In this document: positions 54,963 to 64,000 of the stretch, in pieces
Numbering within the stretch: position 1 is the stretch's first letter
Layout of the letters: every line of letters begins with the position of its first letter
Origin: Globisporangium splendens
Taxonomy: Eukaryota; Oomycota; Peronosporomycetes; Pythiales; Pythiaceae
NCBI GenBank assembly: GCA_006386115.1
Contig: VFIW01000006.1
Coordinates: forward strand, 537,966 to 601,965
Length of the DNA: 64,000 nt
Reading direction: 5' to 3'
The notes under the pieces: model-generated
What the model was told of the DNA's origin: nothing
What the model saw: the letters and a program-made list of their open reading frames with translations, nothing else
Databases searched by the model: none
Translations under genes and position numbers: made by a program

Positions 54963-57900
54963 TTACTGCAGCGTGAGAAAACTGCGCACTGCGTTGCGGA
55001 ACTGGCCGAGCTTTTGCGTGAACTTGTCTCGGTTCGCCGCTTCCAAATTCGGCAGCACGTCGGAGAACAGCGCCGCAAACGCTTCTTCAATCAAAGCCTG
55101 GTTCTCCATCGATTGCGACGAACTGAGCGATTGCTGGTACGTATTCAACGCTTCTTCGCTGCAAAGCGTCAAACTCAGGATCGGGCGAGACAGCGCCCAC
55201 TGCGAAGTCGCTTCCCCATAGATTAAGATATCGAAAAGAGACGCCAGCAGAGTCGACCACATGTTTGGATTCGCTTGCGCATGGGCAATCAGTGCATGTT
55301 TGATCGGCGTGTCGCGCTTCTTTTTCATCTCGTGATAGTAGAGCGTCGCCAAGTGATCCACGGCAGTCGCACACTGCGCCGCAATCGCCAGGTCGTACGA
55401 GTTGATTCCTTCAAGAAGCGACGTCACCAGCTGGCTAAAGATTCCGCCTTCAAGGGCGACGACCGATGCGATCTGGTTGCGGAACAAAATCTCTAGAAAG
55501 AAAAAGTATGCGTTCTTGACTTTCGGGAAGTTCATCAAATCCTCATGCGGAATCGACAGCACGAGCTGCAACGCCACCTCGAGCGCATTGTCCAGCGACT
55601 GATCATTGTAGAGCTTGAACACACCAAAGTTGACGTAGTTGCCGCCAAGCGCACGGTACAGAATACCCAAACACAGCGAAATGGCCTTGTACTTCTCTCC
55701 GTAAGGGTTCTTGCCTACTTGCAGTGGTTGTATCCGCCTTCCAAACGCCACCACGACGCTGCTCAACTCCCGGAAGAGCAAGATACCGTTCGCCGAGCTC
55801 TGATCGAACATCACGCGCTGGGCTTTGTTGTAAGCGACTTCCTGAAGGAACTTGAGCAACGCTGTCATCACGAACGGGTTGTCGTAGAGCTCTTCCGCGG
55901 CACGCACAAACACGGGGAAGTACGTTGGATACAAGAAGTCAAAGATGCAGCTGAAGGTTCGTCGGTTGTGCGTTTGCTGCACGATGCCACGCAGGTCTCG
56001 GCACACTCCGATCACAGCATCTTTCACTTCTGGGACGCGGAAGTTCGGCGTCTGCATGAGCTTATTCAGCACATCCTCGATCGGCTCCATGAATCGCTCA
56101 AAGCGATCCGAGGACTCGTCAAATGCAGTCGTAAACAACAAGCGAGCGATCGTTGTGTGGAACGTCGTGCGGTGTCGAGTATTCGCTGGAACAGCCAAGA
56201 ACGGAAACTCGTCGGCGGTATGGTGACCAATGAGGTATTGCACGGTCTCGAGACCCAACAGCAATTTGCCAGACGAGTACCCAGACGCAATCTCAAAGAA
56301 AAGTGCGAGTGTCTTGTTGATCACGACTTCGTCTTCGCCCCAGAATTTCAAATTGTTGCCGATCTTCGTGACAATCATGTTGACAACAATCGTGTGGTCG
56401 CCAAACCCCATGCGATCGAACATGCGCTGGTACGCCTTGTGCTTGCCTGTCATCGACGCTTCGGTCGGCGCCATGATGGGAGACGACACTTGCAAGTTCG
56501 CCGACGGTGGCGGTGCCGACGGCATGCCATGCTGCTCGCCGATGTAACTCTTTCGGAAACTGCTAAAGTAGTACAGCAACGCCAACTCAAAGTGAATGCT
56601 CGGCTTCCGTTGACCACCCGACGCGATCAAACGGTGTTCCGTGAGTTGCATTGCGCGGAACACGCGCTGCGACAGATCGGCGTCCACAAGTTCGTCGCCT
56701 TCAGTGGATCCAGACGCATACGTTTGGCCACCAATGATCGATCCGATCACGTACACGAGCCACGCGAGCTGGTTTTCCATCGTCTCGACCTGTTGGTGCA
56801 CAGTTTGATCGCCCATATCGCCGCCATTTTGCTCGAGAATGCTGCATGCTTCAGCGTACTGACTCAAGATCGGGTCCAACACCGTCACGATGTATTCCCC
56901 CGACTTGCGGTAATTGAAATGACACAGCGTCGGGAGCTTCTCGAGCTGTTCGTACAGACCACCTTCATCGTCCAGCGGGTTATCCAACGAATCGTCGGCA
57001 GCACATTGCTCAGCTGAGTCTAGACGAGATTGCACATACGCTTGAATGACCTGCGGCACGCCACTGTCCAAAAAAGTCGACGACGTCGGCGACCCTGGAC
57101 GCGTCTCGACACGCACATATGGCAATGCCGCCACCAACCGTGCCCACAATCCCAGCAGGTAATGCGTCGAATTCGCCGACCACTGCCACTGTCGAAACGA
57201 CTTGATCGTGAAATCCGGTGTCAAGTCGATCCATTCCTGGAACGAGTCGGCTTTGATGAGCTCTGAGAGCTGGTAATTCGACTTCAAACGGCCGATGAGG
57301 CGGCAAAACTCGTGGTAATTCTGCTGATCCGAGAGTCCCTGCTGGGTCGCAAGGATGCCGCAGATGCCCGTGAGCAATTGAGACAAAAACGTTGCGCGCT
57401 CCTTGTCTGGGGAGAACAGATTGCGTCGCACCGACGCAAACAGCATCAGCGCTTCCAGGCACTTCGACGTATTTGGCGGGTTGCTGGATTTGTAGAAATC
57501 AAACAGCAGCTGCATCGTCTGTGGGTCCTGGATCAGCGGGCGCCACGACGTCGGCACTTGCAGCGAACCAGTTTCCTCAGACGATTCGTCCGGGTTCGTG
57601 CCGATAAAGTCAAACGACAGACACTTGATCACGAGACTGAGCGCCTGGTCGCCCATGCGATCCTCCTGCGTGGGCGTCGCGCCGAGGATGTTGTGCATGT
57701 GCAGCTGCTTCAGCGTGGTCAGCGACAGTTGGAAAATGCGGTACAGCGAGTCTTCGCGGAACGAGACGGCGATCTTGCGGTGGAACGTAATATTGCGGCC
57801 GGCCACAGGCAGGTTCATCTCGGTCACGAGCTCGTTCAGGATCTGCAGTCCGATAATGCAGTGATCGACGGTCGCCTGCAGGAACTTGGTGACCTCGTTC

Positions 57901-58435
57901 ACGATCTCGCGGTGCTGCTCGTCGTCGAACCAACCGAACTTGGTGAGGCGACACACCATCTGGATCAGCGACGTCGTCACGAACTTCTCGAGTGTCGGCC
58001 CTTTCTGCGCTAAATACCCGAGCACATAATTGCCTGCATAGCACACATACATAAATTGCACCCACCAGATACCATCACAATAAAACGTCAACGTATCTAT
58101 CCATCCAGCGAATGCGCGCACTCGTATTCAAATATCCATGAAACAATAAAATGAATGAACAAATAAATAAATAAAGACGTACGGATGTCGACGCGCTGCG
58201 GGGAAGTAAAGTTGTTCCAGTGCGTGGTGATGAGCTTAGTGAGGCTGTTGCTCGCGACGAGCAGTGCGTAGGGCGAGCTCGAGTTGTCGAGCACGTACTG
58301 GCACTGCGGGATGTACTCGGCCGACGACTGCAGCACGAGCACGGCCTGCTGCGCGTGCGCGCGCTCCGACTCGTTCGCGCTCTCGTACAGCACCTTGCAG
58401 AGCGTCTCCAGGTTGCGCAGCTGGCTCGCGTCCAT
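54963..58435 (-). CDS. XPO7: Exportin-7 (RanBP16-type nuclear transport receptor)
   Basis: Two exons, 58183-58435 and 54963-58033. A 149-base intron (GTACGT...ATGCAG) splits an Arg codon. The product is 1107 residues, close to human exportin-7 (about 1090). The N terminus (LRNLETLCKVLYES..., SSSPYALLVASNSLTKLI, QRVDIR, NYVLGYL.., LIQMVCRLTKFGWFDD) matches the importin-beta N-terminal fold of the family, and HEAT-type helical repeats run throughout. Conserved blocks include FRQWQWSANSTHYLLGLWARLV and RVFRAMQLTEHRL. It binds RanGTP and carries folded cargo out of, and sometimes into, the nucleus. No disruptions. A 490-codon antisense frame is only a composition shadow. Confidence 0.95.
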
Positions 58436-58980
58436 CCTAACGTCTGTGCCGGTGTATGTGTGAGTATGCGGATGCTCTGTGGTCTCTGCGCCTCGCGTGT
58501 AGCGCGCGTGCGGGCGAGTGGGCTCTGCGGGGGTTGTTCGGTTGTTTTTTGGACAATCCTTCAGTATGGAGGAGAACAGGAAGCCCTAGGTTCGAGATAG
58601 ATATCGCTCTCTCTCTCTCTCTCTCTCTCTCTTTTTCGGCACCCTAGTTTGTCGCCTTCAACTAGGACCAACAGTCCGAAAATAAGGGGCACAGGTCTAG
58701 TTTAAGGGAACGATGCCGAATCGATACTCGAGAAACACACACTCGATGATGGCGACAAACAGAAAGGAATGAATGAATGGAGAAATGGAACGAGAATGAG
58801 TATATTTATGTTGGACGTGTGAAGCATAGGCTCGCTTTGTTGCTGGATCAAGCTGGATACGCTGAGCCTAATAGCGAGAGAGTGGCGCGTTGTGTTCGGA
58901 CTAATCGCGTGTCCCACAACAGAGAGCGAGTGAGGGGATCTGAACCCCGCGTCATCTTGGAATCTCTTGCGGTCAGTCAT
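58436..58980. other. Exportin-7 upstream region and RPB9 3' flank
   Basis: Contains a CT run at 58606-58632. A T-arm-like sequence near 58934-58950 was examined for a tRNA and rejected. No gene seen. Confidence 0.5.
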
Positions 58981-59675
58981 TTAGCCCATCCAGCGGTAGG
59001 TGGGGAGCCGATTGCCGTCCTCATCGACCTGGCAGTCGCGGTTCAAGCACACCCAAATGAGCCCGAGCGTCGACTGCTTGACACCGTCGTGCGAGCGGAT
59101 GAACACGGCGCCGTTGTGACCGCACATGGGGCACGTCACGTCATAGTCGCGCTGCAGCGTTGGGTCGTCGATGATGTCGCCGGGGAGCACGTCCAATTGC
59201 ACACTGCGCGCGTGCACACATACAATAGCATTGTGTTAGTATATAGGCTCACGAAGTGTTCGTTTGCAGCATTTGTATGGGAAAGCGCACCGCGTGTCCT
59301 TGACCAGTTCGTTCACATAAATACAGTTCTCTTCGACTTCCTCCGACTGGCCGCAATTCCGGCACCGGAACGTCAGACGACGCAAGTCGCGGTCTTGACT
59401 CGGGTACAACATGTTGTTGCTGTACATAACATAGTAAACAATACAACAACAACAACACACGTGTCCGTAAATAAATGGCGCCACAACAAGCAAGCTCAGA
59501 CGAAATAGGGAGTAGATTCACATCACAACGACACGAACAAAGCGCAGACAGGAGGACGACGGACGTGTGTTCAGCGCCAGCGCACTCGCGCCATCACACG
59601 TCCGCCTTCCTTCTCTCTTGCTTGAGTAGTAGGCACGTACCATTCGCGACAGAAGCGCATGCCCGCAGTCGCCAT
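58981..59675 (-). CDS. RPB9: RNA polymerase II subunit RPB9
   Basis: Three exons: 59641-59675, 59291-59419, 58981-59203. All joins keep frame (Cys codon split at the first, Arg/Val junction at the second), giving 128 residues against about 120-125 in other eukaryotes. The N-terminal zinc ribbon is split by intron 1: exon 1 supplies FCREC and exon 2 CNNMLYPSQDRDLRRL, with CRNCG completing the ribbon. The C-terminal TFIIS-like ribbon has TCPMCGHNGAVF and WVCLNRDC. All eight zinc-binding cysteines are present. RPB9 acts in start-site selection and transcription fidelity. The C terminus is extended by a few residues (VDEDGNRLPTYRWMG). The start is the only ATG giving the complete ribbon. Confidence 0.95.
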
Positions 59676-59960
59676 GATTGCTGCCTCAAAGAGTGGAAAG
59701 TGAGCGAATGAGCGAATGAGGAAGGAAGGGAGGGGCTGCGCACTTTCGATTAAGTGCGTTTTTGATCGTACCTAACAATACTGTCATATCTCTTATAGTT
59801 GATAATGTGTTTCGTTCGGATTCTGGTTCGGATTCTTTTTGTTGCCAGATTTGAACCTGTCCTCATTTGTCGATCAGCACTCCAGGGAGAAAGCAACCAA
59901 CGATCCCGAAAGCTCGCAGCAACAGAAGAGAGAGCGACACCGTCTTCACCAGATCACAAG

Positions 59961-60253
59961 ATGCTGCGTCCAGTGGCGCTGCCTCCGCTCACGTGCGTCA
60001 CAGCCGTGGTCCGTCTGGTGCGTCCGGAGCTCCAAGCGCTGTCGCACGCATGATGCAGCTCAGTGACTTGCTCGACAGCGCGTTGCCGACAAAGTAGAGC
60101 ATTCCACGCGCAGCACAGCGACAAAGTGAGCCTCTGTCGCTTTCGTCGACGCTACCACTGCTCAGTCGATTGCACACGCGGCAGTCCCTCACGGTCGACC
60201 GCTTCCACAAGGCGTGGTTGTTCCGGAAGGCGCTTGAGCGTGCCGTGAGCTAG
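59961..60253 (+). pseudogene. Leader fragment of the ankyrin-gene family, remote copy
   Basis: MLRPVALPPLTCV then VVRLVRPELQAL matches the start of the minus-strand ankyrin gene at 52.8 kb. After a one-base frame change near 60045 the match continues: MMQLSDLLDSALPTK, a TAG (60095-60097) where the other copy has Trp, then IPRAAQRQSEPLS and LTVDRFHKAWLFRKALERAVS, ending in TAG exactly where the ankyrin units would begin. Only the leader domain was copied or retained. Confidence 0.75.
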
Positions 60254-61282
60254 TGTGCATCACCTTCATGCACTGCAGTCAACCTATTCGTCTCGATCTG
60301 TGATGCAATGCTGCCTTGATGGCCACCTGCCTGGAGCTCCCTATTCAACGCATCTGTGGCTACAGGGAGCTCCAGGTGGGTGTCCATCACTCCAGGGATC
60401 GATTTACAGGGATCGTTGCAGTCAATCTTTGATCAATGTCCATGATAGAGCATGCGCATTTGTAGGACTGATCGTCGCTGGTCCGATCAGTTTGCACCCG
60501 CGGGATGGGTGACTCAAATGAGAAATAAACCGTCGCATCGGAGGCTTGAGCGCGCTTTTCGGCCGAGCAATGAAAGTGGCACGCAATCGCGAACTGGAAT
60601 ACGGTCAGGCGCAAGCATGGACCCAGATGTAGCTCCAGTGGACACGTACAGTGAGCAGCGTCGACGACACCACAAACCGAAGTCGCGAAGTGCATCTTGG
60701 TATGTACCGAGATCGCGAAAGAAGTGCTACCGCGACATGCGGGTGCCAGTGTGCGATTCCACGGGGACTGTGAGGTCTCAAGGAGCGGTGGTGACATGGC
60801 CGAAGCCTGAATGCCTGTACACGCCACGTGTGGGTGACGCAATTGTCAAAAGAGTGGCCGTCGTTGGAGCAGCGGCGACGTCGCCGAGCACTGCGCCTGA
60901 TGAGGAAGGATCCAAGTGCAACGTGAAGGTCGAGGTTGATGAGGACAACGTGCACGATGGACACGATTTCAAATGCTGAAGTTTTGTCGAGCGCAAGCAG
61001 ACGTTTCGGCAATCCAAGTAAGCGGAAGAAGAAATCGCCGAGTAAAGCTGGACAGTAGCTCACAACAAAGTTTTCAATGAAGATGAACACTCTTTCCACA
61101 CGAGTTGAGACTTGAAGACAAAACACGGTGTGCATTAGCTAACTGTCAGACCCATTTGCTTCTATTTGAGTTTGCATCACTTTGCATTGCCAATGTGCAT
61201 AGATGCACAGAATATGCAAAGTATAGCTTGGCCAATTTGGAACGTCGGCACGTGCCACATGTTCAATCTACGATGGGCTGCT
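60254..61282. other. Intergenic region with a hairpin and a doubtful small frame
   Basis: About 1 kb. A plus-strand frame at 60617-60979 (ATG, 120 codons, rich in Arg, Val and Asp) has no recognisable domain and is not claimed as a gene. The hairpin is listed separately. Confidence 0.4.
60324..60382. repeat. Inverted repeat (hairpin) with 13-base perfect stem
   Basis: CCTGGAGCTCCCT at 60330-60342 pairs with AGGGAGCTCCAGG at 60364-60376, and further pairing extends outward with small mismatches (CACCTG/GGGTG). The loop is about 21 bases. It lies just after the ankyrin-leader pseudogene. Confidence 0.8.
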
Positions 61283-63795
61283 TCACTCCTCGATTTCCTC
61301 TGCTTCCTTTGATTGTTGGCTCCATAGCTTTGCGTAGGCTTTCATACACAACAAATAACAAACGACAACATTAGCGTTCCGACAATTTAAAGTGTCAAGA
61401 TTAATAACGAAGTGCCTGATCGTACCTTGCTTTTTCTCGAGCAATTCGGCATGGCTACCGGTTTCCATGATGCGTCCTTTCTCCAGCACGACGATGTTGT
61501 CGGCGTGGCGGATCGTCGACAGGCGATGCGCGATGATGATCGTGGTGCGGCCCTTGCATGCCACGTCGAGCGCAGCGTGGATGCTGCGTTCAGTGACCGT
61601 GTCCAGAGACGACGTGGCCTCGTCGAGGACGACCACGGACGGATTCTTCAATATGAGCCGCGCGATCGCGATGCGCTGCTTCTCGCCGCCACTGAGCTTC
61701 AGTCCGCGCTCACCGATCTGAGAGTCGAATTGCTTTGGCAGCGACATGATCAAGTCGTAGATATTGGCAGCTTTCGTCGCAGCGATGAGCTCTTCTTCCG
61801 TGCTGTTTTGACGAGCGTACATGAGCTGCACACACACATGCACGCAAAGAACACAAGAATAGGTGATGGATGAGACCACGAGTCACATGCACAGCAACAC
61901 AATGCGTCGCAATGGGACCGCAGAAAATCAGCAAACGCACAAAGCAAACAAGCAAAAACGTACATTGTAGCGAATCGTGTCGTTGAACATGACCGTGTCC
62001 TGTGGCACGATGCCGATGCTTTGACGCAGCGATTTCTGACGAACCGAAGCGATGTCCTGACCATTGATATAGATCTTCCCCGACGTCAACTCGTAGAAGC
62101 GGAACAGCAAGCGACTGATCGTCGTTTTGCCTGATCCCGTCGAGCCCACGATTGCAACTGTGTGGCCCGTCGGCACGATGAAGTTGATGTCTTTCAAGCC
62201 ATTCGCACGCGGCTGACTCGGGTACGTGAAGTACACGCTCTTGAACACCACGGTGCTCGCGAACGGATCCACCTGTAGCGCTGGCGCACCCGGATGATCC
62301 TTGATCTCCGGCTCGATCTGCAGCAGCTCGACCAAATTCTCCATATCCACGAACGACTGCACGATCGTGTTGTAGATGTTGCCCAACGAGTCTAGCGGCT
62401 TGAAGATGTTGGCGATGTACACCGTCACAGCCACAAAGTCTCCGATCGTCATGGTGCCGCGGAAGATGTTCCGCGCCGTGATGGACAAGCACGCACCGAG
62501 ACAACTCTGCTGGATCAGCTGCTGGATCGTCACGATCGCGTTCAGCAGACCCCGTGTCGACAGCTGTGAGCGCTGGAACATTGTGATGCTCACCATGTAG
62601 CGCTTCAGCTCGTACTCCTCCGTGCAAAAGTACTTGACGGTCTCAAAGTTTGTAAGCGAGTCAACCGCTTTCTCGCTCGCCTGGTTGTCGTGCTCATTTG
62701 TCTCTTTCTTGTATTTGAGCCGGATTTGCGTCCCGACAGCTGTCGTGACAACATAGAGGACCACGCCCGTGATGCAGATCACAGACAGGATCTTCTCCTT
62801 GAACGAAAAGATAAACACGATCGAGACGATCACGAGCTCCACGAGCGTCGGCAGCAAGCGGAAGAAGATCACGTTAACGATGTTGTCCGTACTCGAGGAT
62901 CCGCGATCGAGGCAGCGCAGCACTTTGCCAGTCTTCTTGGTCAGGTGGTAGTTCATCGACAGGCTGTGCAAGTGAGCAAACAGCTGAGCAAATGAATACG
63001 CAAGTAGAGCAAACAAAGTTAGTCAGTGCTTTCAAATCTCGGTGTCGGAAAAGAACAGTCAGAGACTCGTACCTTTTCGGCCACCTCTTGGTAGGCGTGC
63101 TGCTTGACCGTCATGTACAGATACGTCTGTAGCTGCTTTGCGAACGCAAACCCAAAGAGCGTAACTACAGGGAAACACGACAACAACAAGCGTCCATTAG
63201 TACACACATATACAAACACGCACAGTGAGTATCGACCGTTGCGAAAGGGGATCTCATGTGTACTTACGGCAGTACATCGTGATTGCGAACGCGGGGAAAT
63301 GCGTCAACTGACTGGCTGAGAGGTCATTCGTGGCTTCTTTCAAAAACAGCGGCGCCAGGATCCGCGACCCGCGCGAGCAAAACATAAACGCAAACGAGAT
63401 CGCCACGCGAAACCTCTATTTCCATTCCATATTCGCAAGACAAACGTCAACCTCAAGCCAACCCAGTACAAGAGAAATCGACAACACCAGATAACTACGT
63501 ACCAGTCCCCACGTCTTCGGCCAGAAATCTGATCACCACATATCCACACACACAGCCAAGATCGTCAAAACTCAATTCACACACACACGGTGATGCCGCC
63601 ATCAAGGGCAAAACTGCATCGCTTTAACGCTATGTACATACATGGCACAAGCAGCACGCGGAGCTCCCACGCCGACACACCGCGCGACGGCGTCGGTGGG
63701 TCCTCGAGGGAGGCGAAGGACGTGTCGTCATCCACAGGCGTCTTCTTCTTCTGCGCGGACGCGCTCAGCAGCGCCGTGCGCTCCGTCGCCGTCAT
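61283..63795 (-). CDS. ABCB-type half-transporter (ATM1/ABCB6/HMT1-like)
   Basis: Seven exons: 63642-63795, 63503-63528 (26-base microexon), 63268-63415, 63073-63164, 61964-62983, 61426-61825, 61283-61338. All joins keep frame, giving 631 residues. One transmembrane domain is followed by one ATP-binding domain: FWPKTWGL before the first helices, [29 protein letters not shown] (typical of ABCB6/7/HMT1), [17 protein letters not shown], then Walker [11 protein letters not shown]-loop [13 protein letters not shown], signature LSGGEKQR, Walker [13 protein letters not shown] and IAHRLST. ATM1/ABCB7 members export a glutathione/sulfur compound from mitochondria; HMT1/ABCB6 members act at vacuolar or other membranes. 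The N terminus ([18 protein letters not shown]) has no clear mitochondrial presequence and a dileucine-like ALLSA, so HMT1/ABCB6 seems likelier. It forms a homodimer by family precedent. Confidence 0.93.
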
Positions 63796-63812
63796 CTCTG
63801 CTCTCGACGCGG

Positions 63813-63827
63813 CAAATGCGGAAATGG
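63813..63827 (-). promoter_or_regulatory. Oomycete-type core promoter of the ABC transporter gene
   Basis: The minus strand reads CCATTTCCGCATTTG, close to the initiator plus CATTT flanking element, 18-32 bases before the ATG. Confidence 0.55.
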
Positions 63828-64000
63828 TGGGAGGGAAACGGACGGCTGTTTGATTTATTTACGGTGGTACTTCAAATACGGGATGATGATACACAAACAT
63901 TCTGAAGACACAAAGATGTGGCATGGATCTTAAATCAGTGCATCGATCTGCGACACCTGACGCCTGATGAAATGATCGTTTCGATGCTTGCGTTTGAAAC

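Noticed and set aside
55545..57017. 490-codon plus-strand frame across exportin-7
   Set aside because: Antisense shadow. The minus-strand frame has the family motifs and the antisense product has none.
58925..58975. Possible tRNA (T-arm-like GGGGTTCAGATCCCC on the minus strand)
   Set aside because: No matching acceptor stem, anticodon arm or D-arm at the right distance, and the B-box position has a mismatch.
60617..60979. 120-codon plus-strand frame
   Set aside because: No recognisable domain and comparable antisense frame. Not enough to claim a gene.
1..64000. CRISPR arrays, rRNA, prokaryotic operons
   Set aside because: None seen. The window is intron-bearing eukaryotic DNA.

Overview
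The window is eukaryotic nuclear DNA. It is gene-dense on both strands, with short GT-AG introns (26-base to 1.7-kb exons, introns mostly 65-240 bases). Several genes carry, close upstream of the ATG, a TCATTTCC..CATTT-type element, which is the oomycete core promoter (initiator plus flanking element). Ankyrin units of the 'WLHENRSEGCTT' type point the same way. An intact elongation-factor-like (EFL) gene and a divergent EF-1alpha gene lie in one locus; dual-EF genomes are known in the Pythium group. Best guess: an oomycete of the Pythium/Globisporangium group (inference, no search was run).

Layout. 0.8-14.3 kb: PX-domain protein, DHHC palmitoyltransferase, short-chain dehydrogenase (SDR), a large Sin3 corepressor, and an unrecognised low-complexity protein whose end runs into a retrotransposon. 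14.3-18.8 kb: a 5'-truncated, mutated non-LTR retrotransposon (endonuclease remnant, reverse transcriptase, zinc-binding segment, RNase H). 19.5-23.3 kb: PTS2-bearing acyl-CoA oxidase and an APMAP/strictosidine-synthase-like propeller protein. 23.8-31.2 kb: a 2.2-kb inverted duplication carrying two intact diverged SDR genes in opposite orientation, a probable MITE in each arm, and two related retroelement 3' ends with RNase H.

33.2-42.1 kb: EFL (+), ARMT1-like damage-control phosphatase (+), LRAT-domain protein (-), divergent EF-1alpha (-). 42.6-50.1 kb: IQ-motif gene interrupted by one TGA, an eight-exon RMND1/DUF155 protein, and an eight-exon FYVE-TBC Rab-GAP. 50.2-53.2 kb: decayed genes (coiled coil plus C1q-like domain; two head-to-head ankyrin fragments). 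53.4-63.8 kb: GOLGA7/ERF4-like palmitoylation cofactor, exportin-7, RNA polymerase II subunit RPB9, a third ankyrin-gene fragment, and a seven-exon ABCB half-transporter.

Most genes are housekeeping and unrelated in pathway. Possible functional links are the two elongation factors, and the DHHC enzyme with the GOLGA7/ERF4-like subunit, a known partner type although 48 kb away. The retroelement and duplicated regions are the accessory parts. Exon joins were worked out by eye from splice-site and frame agreement and were not checked against transcripts.
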